From Kamptonema sp. UHCC 0994 (GTDB lineage: Bacteria; Cyanobacteriota; Cyanobacteriia; Cyanobacteriales; Microcoleaceae): DNA of 62,349 nt. Where the stretch lies: assembly GCF_029167235.1 (NCBI RefSeq), contig NZ_JARFTR010000221.1, positions 1-62,349 on the forward strand, read 5' to 3'. The notes beneath the pieces are model-generated. The model ran no database searches, was not told the DNA's origin, and saw only the letters and a program-made list of their open reading frames with translations. Both the position numbers and the translations under genes were made by a program. Shown piece after piece: positions 8,168 through 17,351 of the stretch. How positions within the stretch are numbered: position 1 is the stretch's first letter; each line of letters opens with the position of its first letter.

Positions 8168-9523
8168 ATGTTTCAAGCTACTCGCCGTCGCCTCGCTATT
8201 TGGTATACAGCCGTTACCGCCGTTCTCTTACTACTATTTGCCACAGGTTTCTATATCTACGTTCGTAGTACCTTAATTGAACGCATCGACGACACCCTCA
8301 ACCACGTAGTAGAAGTAGTAGAAAGATCGCTAATTATCGAACCTGTAGAAACTCCCCCCGCTATGTCTCCCGCCGTTCTCAACGGCCAATTTCAAGTTAA
8401 TGTTCTTGCTAGCTTTCGAGACAATGATGCTGACGTAGAAGACGATCATATTGACTTAGAATGGTTTAGTCCCACAGGAGAATTACTCTGGTCTACTCTC
8501 GCCGAACCCTTGGATATTCGCCTCAATCCTAACCATACTGGTGAGACAGTCTCTAAAAAAACAAAAGATTCATCTTACATCCTTCGACAGGTTACAGACC
8601 GTGTAGAAATTGGTCGCCAAGTGCTAGGATATTTGCGGGTTAGCCATCCCTGGTTTGAAGTTACCAAACCCATTCGTCAATTGATGCTAGATTTAAGTCT
8701 GGGTACTGGTTTAATGGTCATATCTGTTGCTGCTATTGGCTGGTTATTATCGGGGTTAGCGATGGAACCGGTACGAGAGTCTTACCAACATCTGAAACAA
8801 TTTACGGCTGATGCTTCTCACGAACTTAGAAATCCGATCGCAACTATTCAAACTAACGTACAGGTAGCTTTAGCAGAACCAGATATCGAACCTCAACAAC
8901 AACAACAGCTACTACTTATAGAAAGGCTGACTCGCAGGTTGGGAAAATTAGTTGATGATTTGCTATTCTTGGCTAGACAAGATAGCGGTATTGTACAGCC
9001 ACAATTACTTCCAGTTCCCTTAGACGCTTTGTTAATGGAGGTAATTGCAGAACAAAAGGCGATCGCGATCGCAGCAGGTATCAATTTCTCACTAGAAATA
9101 CTCGATCTGGACGAGGATAATTTTACGCTCTGTGGGGACTGGGATCAATTAGCTCGTTTGTTCACAAATCTTATCAGCAACGCACTGCATTACACCCCTT
9201 CTGGCGGTAAAGTTGACATCGAATTGCAACTTGCAGCCAAAGGTAAGAAGCATCACTCAGCGCTGAATGGGGCTTTACAGCTTAAAATTAAAGATACTGG
9301 TGTTGGTATTTCACCAGAAGCTATACCTCATTTGTTCGATCGCTTCTATCGTGCAGATCCCGCTCGTACTCATCGTACCGCTGCGGGGTCAGGATTGGGA
9401 TTAGCGATCGCTCAAGCAATTGTACAAAACCATCACGGTGAAATTCGGATCGAAAGCCAACTCAACCAAGGTACTATCGTTACAGTTGTCTTACCTGCAT
9501 ACAGATCCGAAGAATCCCGTTAA
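8168..9523 (+). CDS. Membrane sensor histidine kinase, orphan
   Basis: A 451-residue protein. A membrane helix at residues about 10-32, an extracytoplasmic sensor of about 135 residues, and a second helix near 175-195 lead straight into the kinase; a canonical HAMP is not obvious. His218 in FTADASHELRNPIATI is the phosphoacceptor. N box NLISNALHYTPSGG, G1 KDTGVGIS, F box FDRFYRAD and G2 GSGLGLAIAQAIV are all intact. The layout resembles the cyanobacterial RppB/NrsS group of kinases, which normally pair with an OmpR-type regulator; none lies next to it here. Its start follows a CAATTAC heptamer array without a Shine-Dalgarno. The stimulus is unknown. Confidence 0.88.
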   Translation: MFQATRRRLAIWYTAVTAVLLLLFATGFYIYVRSTLIERIDDTLNHVVEVVERSLIIEPVETPPAMSPAVLNGQFQVNVLASFRDNDADVEDDHIDLEWFSPTGELLWSTLAEPLDIRLNPNHTGETVSKKTKDSSYILRQVTDRVEIGRQVLGYLRVSHPWFEVTKPIRQLMLDLSLGTGLMVISVAAIGWLLSGLAMEPVRESYQHLKQFTADASHELRNPIATIQTNVQVALAEPDIEPQQQQQLLLIERLTRRLGKLVDDLLFLARQDSGIVQPQLLPVPLDALLMEVIAEQKAIAIAAGINFSLEILDLDEDNFTLCGDWDQLARLFTNLISNALHYTPSGGKVDIELQLAAKGKKHHSALNGALQLKIKDTGVGISPEAIPHLFDRFYRADPARTHRTAAGSGLGLAIAQAIVQNHHGEIRIESQLNQGTIVTVVLPAYRSEESR

Positions 9524-9881
9524 ATCAAGAATCGCAACTAGAACTCCCTAAGCAACAGTAAAATATCTTACCAGGAAAGGAGATAATTTTCATACTTTCA
9601 TGCTCTAATATTTGAGTTGACAGATTAACTCTCTAAAAAGCGCACATTTTACGATACAAACGGATGGTGTTGAGCAATCTGAGTTCGATGAGGGCTAAAA
9701 GCATTGATTTTGCCTAGATCAGGCTTTGAGGCTGTTCAACGAAATAATCAAGGTTTCAATGATTTTTGTCCAACTCACATTGAGCAACAAATAACCTTTG
9801 TTCTACCAGAAAACACTGGTGAATACTTCACACCGTATAACGATTAGGCGCATAACTGCCATCGAAGCTTATAGGAGATAT
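9524..9881. other. Intergenic region, no gene seen
   Basis: A 358-base gap. An open frame continues upstream of the next gene from a TTG at 9798, but the AGGAGA at 9873-9878 favours the ATG at 9882. I see no RNA gene, array or strong hairpin. Confidence 0.5.
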
Positions 9882-10454
9882 ATGATTTCACAGAATAACC
9901 CTCTCAAAATAAATCTCAATTGGCTAGGAGCTCTCAGCGCTAGCTTACTTGTCAGTCTAAGTACAATTGCCCTCGCAGGTGGGCCCCCACCTCAAGAGAA
10001 ACCGACAGCCCAGCCCGCTACTACTGAGCCTGCGACGGCCCAACCGGCTACCACCCAACCCAATGCTACCCCAGCCGCACCGCAGACAACCCCGCAGACA
10101 ACCCCGCAGACAATGGCCCCGGCGCGATTCCCCTTACCTAGCGCCAGAGTTGAACCCTCAGAAGGCGTAGTCACAATCAAACTGGTAAATACTACCAATG
10201 CTGTGATTAGTTATCAAGTAGTTGGGGATACGCAACCGCGAACCCTAGGGGAACAGTCAGAAATTCAGCTTAAAGGCTTGAAAACCCCTGTTACTATCAC
10301 TTACCAGCGCGAAGATGGGGGATTATTAATGGTGCGTCCCCAAGCAACCGCTACACCTGGATTCTTGCAAGTAAGTTTTAGCGCCACTACTGATTTGAGC
10401 GTTGATACAAAATCGATGAACGTTCAAGCAGAAGGCGGCGTATTTTTAAACTGA
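9882..10454 (+). CDS. Secreted Pro/Thr/Gln-rich protein of unknown function
   Basis: The start at 9882 is chosen for its AGGAGA Shine-Dalgarno and because a signal peptide follows (LGALSASLLVSLSTIALAGG). The mature part opens with a low-complexity linker of repeated ATTEPAT, ATTQPN and QTTP units (about residues 36-80). A compact ~100-residue domain follows, including VTIKLVNTTNAVISYQVVGD and LKGLKTPVTITYQR, predicted to be beta-rich. I do not recognise the domain. The design suggests an exported protein with a spacer anchored to or crossing the cell envelope. A nested palindromic element begins six bases after the stop. Confidence 0.6.
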   Translation: MISQNNPLKINLNWLGALSASLLVSLSTIALAGGPPPQEKPTAQPATTEPATAQPATTQPNATPAAPQTTPQTTPQTMAPARFPLPSARVEPSEGVVTIKLVNTTNAVISYQVVGDTQPRTLGEQSEIQLKGLKTPVTITYQREDGGLLMVRPQATATPGFLQVSFSATTDLSVDTKSMNVQAEGGVFLN

Positions 10455-10460
10455 GAACCT

Positions 10461-10587
10461 GTCAGGGGTTTTAACCCCTGACTAATAGCTGAAGTCGTCT
10501 AAAGACGACTAAATATTAGTAGGACTACGATCTTTTTGGTCGGTTTTAACCGACTTTAGCTATGAGACAGGGGTTTTAACCCCTGAC
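10461..10587. repeat. Nested palindromic element, 127 bp
   Basis: The left arm 10461-10510 and right arm 10539-10587 are imperfect inverted copies. Each arm is itself built of hairpins: GTCAGGGG-TTTTAA-CCCCTGAC at both ends, AGTCGTC-TAAA-GACGACT on the left and GTCGG-TTTTAA-CCGAC on the right. This cloverleaf-like shape suggests a small non-autonomous mobile repeat. It lies between the convergent ends of the secreted protein gene and cruF and may act as a terminator for both. Confidence 0.8.
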
Positions 10588-10666
10588 GGACTATAGTTTT
10601 AAAGAAAATGAAACATTCCTGCTTACTAAAGAAACAGGAAGTAATTGCTCGATCGCAATTTTTTCT

Positions 10667-11605
10667 TTATTTCGGCAATCCCACTGGCTGAGGTGCAATT
10701 TCAGCCTTGAGAGGGGATTGATCCTGATATGAGATTGTTTCAGCCCCTTCTTTAGTTTGAGGCTTGGCAATCCACGACAAAGCGACAGCCGGAACTACAC
10801 CCAGAAATACGGCTAGTAATGTTGGGAACCAGAACCGCGAATCTAAGGAAGTGATGGTAATAATTGCTCCAAAAGCGAAGTTAATCAGATAAACAGCTAG
10901 GGGCAAACCCAATTGCGATCGCACTAATACATTGGGTGTCTTTCTCCAGAAAAATGCCGCCACACTTATAAACAGTGCTCCTGTACCCATCCACCCTGCT
11001 AGGTTACGGTAGGGCATTCCAAAGAAGGCTCCCGGCTCTTCAAACTCCCAGAAAGGCACGATCGTCTGGCTCATGGCGGGATCGAGAACAAAATCCCAAG
11101 ATGTTAGTAGTAATGCACCAAGGGCGATCGCTGCGAGCTGACGTACCCAGTTGAGTTCGCCATCCCTACCAGCTACTCCCGCCCGCGCGATCGCGTAGCA
11201 AACCAATCCTAAATAAAACCATGACAGCGGAATTGTGAAAGGGACTAGCCCCGCAATCTTATAGCCCAAACCACTGAGATAGTGGTAGTGCCCAAAGGGA
11301 AAACCTGTACTCGTTCCTAGTAACTCGCTCCCCAATGATAAAAACACAGAGGGCAGCATAAAGCTCAAAGTCGCCCCTAGCCCTAATGTTCGATAGGCAT
11401 AGAGAGCAACTGCTGCTGCACCGAAGATGATGTAGACTACTCCACCCCCAGCCATCCCCCACTGAAAGAGAACTTGTCCAGCAGGGGGCAAGCTCATAAT
11501 CAATTCGGGGCGGGGTATAACCACCAACAACCCCGCCAGTCCAAAAGCCATTGAGGCGATGTGGGCAATGAGGCAGAAACGCTCGGCAATCACAAGTTGC
11601 TTCAT
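10667..11605 (-). CDS. cruF: Carotenoid biosynthesis protein, CruF-like
   Basis: A 312-residue polytopic membrane protein with about eight hydrophobic helices. The signature region GTSTGFPFGHYHYLSGLGYK followed by VPFTIPLSWFYLGL, and the segment TSWDFVLDPAMSQ, mark the DUF422/CruF family. CruF is the 1'-hydroxylase that hydrates the psi end of gamma-carotene on the way to myxol glycosides (myxoxanthophyll) in cyanobacteria. AAGGAG stands 4 bases before the ATG. No cruG glycosyltransferase lies beside it in this window. The main alternative is the related bisanhydrobacterioruberin hydratase branch of DUF422, unlikely in this host. Confidence 0.85.
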   Translation of the reverse strand: MKQLVIAERFCLIAHIASMAFGLAGLLVVIPRPELIMSLPPAGQVLFQWGMAGGGVVYIIFGAAAVALYAYRTLGLGATLSFMLPSVFLSLGSELLGTSTGFPFGHYHYLSGLGYKIAGLVPFTIPLSWFYLGLVCYAIARAGVAGRDGELNWVRQLAAIALGALLLTSWDFVLDPAMSQTIVPFWEFEEPGAFFGMPYRNLAGWMGTGALFISVAAFFWRKTPNVLVRSQLGLPLAVYLINFAFGAIITITSLDSRFWFPTLLAVFLGVVPAVALSWIAKPQTKEGAETISYQDQSPLKAEIAPQPVGLPK

Positions 11606-12033
11606 GGGACTCCTTAAAAAAATATGATAGGCGTAAAGGACTCCCTAATAGTTTACAAATCTTTAAGAACAATCTGCCGATAAGTAATAGTTTGCGAAGG
11701 GATGATAAGTTTTGTTAATGCTTTTGTTAACAAATCTAGAACTTACGTATTACGGTACCGTCCCATCTCAGCATTATCCTTATCGCCAAAGGGCACTCGT
11801 ACTGCGCTCCGTAAGTCTTTTTCCTTCGACCTTTTTCCTTCGACCTTCTGCCTTCGACCTTCGACCTCCTACCTCCTACCTCCTACCTCCTGCCTTCGAC
11901 CTTCGACCTCCTGCCTCCTGCCTCCTCCCTCCTTCTAAGCAATTCAGCTTAGTCTTTTTAGGTCTAATACACAATGTATAGAAGAGAAAGTAGAAAGACA
12001 ATTGAATAAGCAACAGAAAAGGAGTTGATTAAA
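11606..12033. repeat. Divergent intergenic region with CCTTCGA/CCTCCTA heptamers
   Basis: A 428-base gap. Bases 11815-11936 are a pyrimidine-rich period-seven array of CCTTCGA, CCTACCT and CCTGCCT variants. Open frames through it are low-complexity (SYLLPPTSCL-type) and are not credible genes. The remainder should contain the promoters of cruF and the small gene at 12034. Confidence 0.75.
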
Positions 12034-12294
12034 ATGATGTCCACCACAACCCACCTCCTCCCGCTACAAGAAGTAATCAACAAAATTTTAAGATCCCGCC
12101 AAGTTACAGGCATCGACTTCAACCTGTTGAGCTTAGTGTTGTTATCGGATGTCCTGGACGAAGAAGAGAAAAACTCAGTTCACAGAGTATTTTATGGTTT
12201 GCGGAGAGACTGGTTAGTTTTAATTGATATCTCAGATGAACAACTGGACTCTATCAAGTCTTGGCTCCAAAGTAATGTGTTTGTTAAAGCCTAG
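12034..12294 (+). CDS. Small cytoplasmic protein of unknown function
   Basis: An 86-residue protein. AAAAGGAG at 12017-12024 lies nine bases before the ATG at 12034, which decides the start over an upstream TTG. It reads MMSTTTHLLPLQEVINKILR at the N-terminus and contains LLSDVLDEEEKNSVHRVFYG and LVLIDISDEQLDSIKSWL. It is helical, with no membrane segment or metal motif. I do not recognise the family, but the codon usage and ribosome-binding site look real. Confidence 0.6.
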   Translation: MMSTTTHLLPLQEVINKILRSRQVTGIDFNLLSLVLLSDVLDEEEKNSVHRVFYGLRRDWLVLIDISDEQLDSIKSWLQSNVFVKA

Positions 12295-12769
12295 TTTTTA
12301 AGCGCTCTTAATTGACACCGCTCGATAACTTTATTTTTTATTTTAATAAAAAAAATTTACTCCTTGAAGGGTGGCGATCCCATCCCATCCCACCGCAGAT
12401 ATCTAGGTCTGTTGATGCTGACCTAGTTGGGGGCTGATGGGGGTGATTCCTCAGTGCTATTGTCCCCCAACCCATTTGACTATGCCAGTAGTATAATTTT
12501 AGACCAAATTTAAAGATATAGCAACCGCCAAGGTGGTTAGGACATTTTAGTTTCCTCAAACCCTTAATTCTCTTCCCTTCTTCCTCTTCTTTCCTGAGCA
12601 TCGGAGCATCGTAGTCCCTCTTTTCCCCTTCTTCCTTTTCTTCCCCTAGCCCCTAGCCCCTAGCCCCTAACCGCCTTGGCGGTTGCTATACTGCTTTATT
12701 AGCGGCAAATACTCCTAAAACACTGCGATCGCGATCGCCAATGGTAGTGTATAAATATAGGGTGCGATT
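12295..12769. repeat. Gap holding a 174-bp inverted-repeat element
   Basis: The main content is an element at 12517-12690. Its ends (12517-12541 and 12666-12690) are inverted repeats of 25 bases with one mismatch, starting TATAGCAACCGCCAAGG. Inside it are pyrimidine-rich sequence and CCCCTAG heptamers (12644-12669). Its right 130 bases recur at 44477-44568. A frame at 12338-12601 on the minus strand crosses the repeat and is rejected as a gene. Confidence 0.8.
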
Positions 12770-12910
12770 CGTTTCCTCGAAAGAGTAGAAATACTCAGGG
12801 ATCGGAGGCTAAGTTCATAAAATTTTGACAACGTAGCAAGTAATTAGCACGAGCGGGCAAGCCCTGAGATTTATAAAGATTTGTAAAAAAAGAAGCCTCC
12901 GATGGAAACG
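12770..12910 (+). ncRNA. Candidate structured leader RNA of the RsbW-like gene
   Basis: The transcript could fold as follows. P1 is CGTTTCC (12770-12776) with GGAAACG (12904-12910). P2 is GAGTA-GAAA-TACTC (12783-12796), closed by a GNRA tetraloop. P3 is ATCGGAGGCT (12801-12810) with AGCCTCCGAT (12894-12903), which stacks directly on P1. GGGCAAGCCC (12855-12864) forms a small internal hairpin, or CAGGG (12796-12800) could instead pair with CCCTG (12862-12866) as a pseudoknot. I do not recognise a known riboswitch class. The gene starts 45 bases further on. No conservation data are available, so this is a folding argument only. Confidence 0.4.
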
Positions 12911-12954
12911 TGAGTTTTAATCCAGCCAACACAATAAGATCAGGAGATTAAAAA

Positions 12955-13572
12955 ATGTCGTTTAACATAAATGAAATCCCAGAAGGGGGAAGGGGTATAA
13001 AACTTATGTGGCAGCTAGCAGATGAGCTAAGTTATACCCGCATTGGGGCTAGTCGAAATTGTTTAATGATTAGAAAAACCTATGAAGAAATTCTTTCTTC
13101 GCCATCAAATATCGAAAAAGGGAAGATTTTAGAGCAGTTAATTGAGTTTATTTACCCCTGGAATTCTTTAAACGACAAAGACAATCCAGAACTTAGTGGC
13201 GACTTACTTATAAAAAAAATGCGCCTCCAAGTCAAGACTGAGCTGAGTGCTTTGAATGAAGTTTTGCAGTGGTACGATCGGTTGAGTAAGTTACCAATTC
13301 CTCAATTAGTTTTGTGGAAGTGCCAGCTAGCTCTAGCGGAAGGTTTTACTAATGCGGTGCGTTATGCTCATCAAGGTATGCCTTTAGAAACTCCGATCAA
13401 ACTGGAAATCTGGGTATTTAATGGATGGTTAGAAATCAGAATTTGGGATTGGGGAAAGCCATTTGATCTTGAGGCTAAAGTTAGGGAAATTATAGAAAGA
13501 GAGCAAATAAGTTGCTTCGAGTCTGAAGGTTTAATCGGCGAAATGCTAGTACCGAGCACAGTAGAAAGTTAA
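12955..13572 (+). CDS. Rearranged RsbW-like ATPase (anti-sigma type)
   Basis: A 205-residue protein with AGGAG ahead of the ATG. In cyanobacterial RsbW-like ATPases the order is N box, G1, then G2 followed by a C-terminal strand. Here residues 7-44 (G2 box EGGRGIKLMWQLADELSYTR, then NCLMIRKTYEE) come first. The usual front follows: MRLQVKTELSALNEVLQW, the N box LALAEGFTNAVRYAH (Glu129) and G1 IWDWGKPFDLEAK (Asp165). The protein ends after CFESEGLIGEM, exactly where G2 should be. It looks circularly permuted. The normal family role is to bind ATP and sequester a sigma factor or an STAS partner. It directly precedes the kinase cluster. It could still fold as a permuted domain, or be a decayed fusion of two copies. 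Confidence 0.7.
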   Translation: MSFNINEIPEGGRGIKLMWQLADELSYTRIGASRNCLMIRKTYEEILSSPSNIEKGKILEQLIEFIYPWNSLNDKDNPELSGDLLIKKMRLQVKTELSALNEVLQWYDRLSKLPIPQLVLWKCQLALAEGFTNAVRYAHQGMPLETPIKLEIWVFNGWLEIRIWDWGKPFDLEAKVREIIEREQISCFESEGLIGEMLVPSTVES

Positions 13573-13644
13573 AATTTAAAGTTTAAAAATAGCATCCCTC
13601 TGAGGAATGTTATGCAATTGTTCTGACGGAGAGGAAAGATATCC

Positions 13645-13693
13645 GTAACGCCGCCCTCTGGGCGGTAATTGGCCGCAGCGAGGGCAGCGTTAC
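13645..13693. repeat. Palindromic repeat, GTAACGCCGCC family
   Basis: Bases 13645-13666 start GTAACGCCGCCCTCTGGGCG, and a degenerate inverted copy ends at 13693 (AGGGCAGCGTTAC). It is related to 1-42, 45388-45437 and 54088-54131. It sits between convergent genes and may assist termination. Confidence 0.75.
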
Positions 13694-13712
13694 TATATCT
13701 TCCTTCTAGCTT

Positions 13713-16700
13713 CTACTGATTCCCCTGAATTAAATCTACGATCAAATCAAAACGAAAATTATTCACTAAATCCTCTATAGCGCTAATAACTTGTGGGTAT
13801 TCCTCTCTAACTTGATTTAATAATATAAAAATCTGCTTTTCATCAAGTTCTGTAGCCGCTTGTTGCAGTTCTTCTGTCCATTTTTTCGGCATTGATGCCA
13901 TAGCTTGCGGTGTCAAAACTTCTTGAATTTCTAACATTACTTGTCCTGATAATAGCACATCGCTTGATTCTGAATCTTGATAGAGATAGCGCACTTGTAG
14001 GTGTTTTGCCATCATTTCCAAGATAGCTTCATCTCGAAAAGGCTTGCGAACAAAATCATCGCAACCTGCGGACAAAGCCTGAGAACGCTCTTCTTCAAAA
14101 GCGCTAGCTGTGATGCCAATAATCGCTGTTTTCTGATTTTTTAAATGCTTCTTAATGTATTTGGTAGCTTCATAGCCGTCCATCACTGGCATTCTCATAT
14201 CCATCCAGATTAAATGGGGCTCCCAACTCGACCACAAATCTATAGCTTCTCGACCATTTTCTGCTTCGCACACCTCGAAGCCAATGGCTCTGATTAAGGC
14301 AACTAATAACAGCCGATTTTCATGGCGATCTTCAACTACTAGAATCCGATAATTAGGTTGATTTGGCATTAAACCAATGACCTTTTGCTGGGGTTTAGAA
14401 GTTTGAATATCTCTTGCTTCTACAATTCCCACTGGGATATCAAATGTAAAAACTGTTCCCAGATCGAGAATGCTCCTAACGGCAATATCTCCTCCCATTA
14501 GTTGCACAAATTTCTGGCTAATAGGCAAACCTAATCCAGTTCCTTGTTGAGATTTTCTACCTGCTTCAGTTTGGGTGAAAGCTTGAAATAGTTGGTGGAT
14601 TTCTGTAGAAGAAATACCGGGGCCCGTGTCTTGAACTTCAAACTGAAGGATGATGGATGATGGATTATAGATCGTGGATGGATAATTTATACTTTCTACC
14701 TGATTTTTCAATTCTATTTGCTCGGTAATGTTGCTATGGGTAGCAATTTCTTTGTTCTTTACTCGCAATGTTACACTACCTTTTTCTGTGAATTTTACGG
14801 CATTTCCCAAAATATTGATCAATATTTGTCGCAATTTACCTTCATCAGCTTGTACGTATTGAGGAACGTCAGGAGCGATGTCAAAAATTAAGTATAAACC
14901 CTTAGATTGGGCTTTTAATCGGAGCATTTCTTCCAAGCTGAAAAGCAAGCCAATTAAGTCAAAGTTGCTCAGATTCAGCTCTGCTTGCCCTGCTTCAATT
15001 TTAGACATTTCTAAAATGTCGTTGATTAAATTCAGTAGGTGTTCGCCAGCACGATTGATAATGCCTAAATTTTCTTGTTGCTGTTGGTTGAGGGCAGGAT
15101 CTCGACTCATGACTTGAGTAAATCCTAAAATCGCATTCAGGGGAGTTCTTAATTCGTGGCTCATTGCTGCTAGAAATTCGCTTTTGGCGCGATTGGCGGT
15201 GTCGGCGGCGATGGCAGCTTGTTGCAATGCGGCTGACTGCTTTTGGGTCTGTGCTAGCAGTTCTGCTTGCTGCAAGACTACTCCTAATTGAGTTCCAAGT
15301 TGAATTACAGTATTAATTTCTGCTTCGTTCCAAATTCGGGGGCCTGAATTTTGATAGCTTGCCAGTAATCCCCAAAGATTTTGACCGCAAAAAATGGGGA
15401 CAATTATGTATGCTCTGGCTTGGAAATACTCCAAAAGATTAAGGTGACAAGGTGTAAAATCTGCGGTATAAATATCTTCTATTGCTAGGAAATTAACTTT
15501 GTAAAAATTCGCTCCGCCATTGTTTTCTTGCAAATAAGGATCGGCTACGTTTTCAGAATTGCTAAGCAAGATTTTGAACGGCCAATTTTCGCGATCGAAA
15601 TAACCATCTTTGAGATGGGGTTCGCCGTTTTGTTCCCGAAGTAGAGAAATCCAGCCGGGAGCGACAGACTCGGCGACAAAATTGCCGCTCCAGTCAGGGT
15701 TGAAGCGGAAGATGGCGGTGCGATCGCATTTAATTAGTTGTCGCAGCTCAACGGCTACGGCATTGAAGATAGTCTCAAAATCTAATGTCTGGCGCATTTT
15801 TTGGATAATTCTGGCGATCGCTTGCTCTCGCTGGGCATTCTCCTGCAATGCTGACTCTGCCTGTTTGCGATCGCTGATATCAGCAATCCGAACTAGATAG
15901 ATTTTCTGACCCATGACATCAATTTGTTTGGCTGCCAAGTTGCCCCAAAACACTTTACCTTGTTTGGTTAAATATTCCAGTTCTCGAGTGCAAAAACCGT
16001 TAACATCGATGGTTTGCAAATCAGAATTAACGGCTTCTGGCGCATAAGTTTTGCGGTGAAGTCTATGCCCTTCAATGTTAAGCAATGCCTCTTTACTTTG
16101 GGCTTCAAACATTTCTACTGCCCGCTGATTGCAGTCGAAAATTAAGTTAGTTTCTGGATTTACTAGAAAAATAGCATCAGCGGCGGCTTCGACGAGGGCG
16201 CGATATTTGCTTTCGCTTTCCGTGAGGGCGATTTCTGCCGATCGCCGATCGCGGATTTCTGCTTGCAACTGGAGGTTTTGGCGGTTTTGTTCGATGCGGG
16301 CTTGTTTTTCTTGTTTTAGCAATTCTGCATGAGCAATCGCGATTCCCAGTTGAGCCGCGATCGCTTCTAAGAGTTCAATCTCTTCTGGCTCCCATTCCCG
16401 TTGGCGATCGCACTGATGCAATCCAATAATACCGTTGGGTTTGCCTTTGTAAGAGGTGCGGACGCTCAGCATCGATTTGAGGTTAAAATATTCGCAGAGC
16501 GCTTTAACTGGCTGCAAGAGCGGTTCCAGGCTAACATCATTGGTAGCGATCGCCCGTTCTTGAGACAATACCTGTTTGGCGTGGGGATTGCCAGCAATGG
16601 GAATCTCGACAAATTCGATCCCAGGGTAGCTGGGAGTCCAATATTCCGCCGCGCTCAGCAATTTTGGAGTTGGTAACTCTGTGTAGAAGAGAATTTGCGT

Positions 16701-17297
16701 CCGATCGCTGTTAAAAGCCTTGCCCACAACGGCAGCGGCAGTCTTGAAGATTTGCTCTGAATCGATGTGGGAGCGAATTTGCTCAGTTATTTCTCGGAGT
16801 AAGTTACTGCGGTGAAGTTGTTTAGAAAGAGCAGCTTCTGCGAGTTTGCGATCGCGAATCTCCTGAGAAAGTAACGCATTTTGCTGTGCTAATTGCTTTT
16901 GCAGCCTCGAAATTTTCAGTTGATTTTCCACCCGCACCAACACCTCTTCTGGCTGAAAGGGTTTCGTGATGTAGTCAGCACCGCCAGCAGCAAAAGCTTT
17001 CTCGCTATCTAACACTTCACTTTTAGCGGTGATAAATATAATGGGAATATCGCGAGTGCGATCGTCTGCTTTTAATTGAGCGCATATTTCCCAGCCGTCC
17101 GGGGGCGGCATCATTATATCCAGTAAGATCAGATCGGGCACTTGGGCACGCGCCGTTGCCACAGCCAAACGACTGTCAGACATTGACCTCACGATATACC
17201 CCCGATCGGTCAAAAAACGGTCGAACAAGTACACAACATCCTGGTTGTCGTCAACCACTAAAATATTTGCAGCCGCCGCAGTTTGATAGTCGCTCAT
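13713..17297 (-). CDS. Hybrid sensor kinase, REC-GAF-PAS-GAF-HK-REC
   Basis: A 1194-residue cytoplasmic protein. N-terminal receiver with Asp60 (LILLDIMMP), GAF about 165-330, PAS about 365-485 ([18 protein letters not shown]), GAF about 495-695, HisKA with His714 ([12 protein letters not shown]), HATPase about 790-960 ([20 protein letters not shown]), C-terminal receiver with Asp1033 (LIWMDMRMP), and a ~70-residue tail. The second GAF is phytochrome-like: [20 protein letters not shown] places Cys617-His618 where bilin attaches in cyanobacteriochromes. Bilin binding is possible but unproven. It is divergent from a very similar kinase starting at 17352, with 54 bases between the starts. All phosphotransfer residues are intact. 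The target is unknown. Confidence 0.9.
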   Translation of the reverse strand: MSDYQTAAAANILVVDDNQDVVYLFDRFLTDRGYIVRSMSDSRLAVATARAQVPDLILLDIMMPPPDGWEICAQLKADDRTRDIPIIFITAKSEVLDSEKAFAAGGADYITKPFQPEEVLVRVENQLKISRLQKQLAQQNALLSQEIRDRKLAEAALSKQLHRSNLLREITEQIRSHIDSEQIFKTAAAVVGKAFNSDRTQILFYTELPTPKLLSAAEYWTPSYPGIEFVEIPIAGNPHAKQVLSQERAIATNDVSLEPLLQPVKALCEYFNLKSMLSVRTSYKGKPNGIIGLHQCDRQREWEPEEIELLEAIAAQLGIAIAHAELLKQEKQARIEQNRQNLQLQAEIRDRRSAEIALTESESKYRALVEAAADAIFLVNPETNLIFDCNQRAVEMFEAQSKEALLNIEGHRLHRKTYAPEAVNSDLQTIDVNGFCTRELEYLTKQGKVFWGNLAAKQIDVMGQKIYLVRIADISDRKQAESALQENAQREQAIARIIQKMRQTLDFETIFNAVAVELRQLIKCDRTAIFRFNPDWSGNFVAESVAPGWISLLREQNGEPHLKDGYFDRENWPFKILLSNSENVADPYLQENNGGANFYKVNFLAIEDIYTADFTPCHLNLLEYFQARAYIIVPIFCGQNLWGLLASYQNSGPRIWNEAEINTVIQLGTQLGVVLQQAELLAQTQKQSAALQQAAIAADTANRAKSEFLAAMSHELRTPLNAILGFTQVMSRDPALNQQQQENLGIINRAGEHLLNLINDILEMSKIEAGQAELNLSNFDLIGLLFSLEEMLRLKAQSKGLYLIFDIAPDVPQYVQADEGKLRQILINILGNAVKFTEKGSVTLRVKNKEIATHSNITEQIELKNQVESINYPSTIYNPSSIILQFEVQDTGPGISSTEIHQLFQAFTQTEAGRKSQQGTGLGLPISQKFVQLMGGDIAVRSILDLGTVFTFDIPVGIVEARDIQTSKPQQKVIGLMPNQPNYRILVVEDRHENRLLLVALIRAIGFEVCEAENGREAIDLWSSWEPHLIWMDMRMPVMDGYEATKYIKKHLKNQKTAIIGITASAFEEERSQALSAGCDDFVRKPFRDEAILEMMAKHLQVRYLYQDSESSDVLLSGQVMLEIQEVLTPQAMASMPKKWTEELQQAATELDEKQIFILLNQVREEYPQVISAIEDLVNNFRFDLIVDLIQGNQ

Positions 17298-17351
17298 TTT
17301 TTGATTTTGGCTCTTGGATTAAACTTAACTAAGAGAGAAGAAACAATTATC

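Noticed and set aside
8052-8276. Open frame coding ITNYQLP repeats
   Set aside because: It is the translation of CAATTAC heptamers and overlaps the sensor-kinase start; no gene-like composition.
11702-11981. Open frames rich in Leu/Pro/Ser
   Set aside because: They translate CCTTCGA/CCTCCTA heptamers; low complexity, no ribosome-binding site.
12338-12601. Minus-strand frame of 87 codons
   Set aside because: It runs through the repeat element at 12517-12690 and has no family likeness.
12855-12910. Hammerhead-type ribozyme in the leader (GGAAACG)
   Set aside because: The required CTGANGA core is absent.
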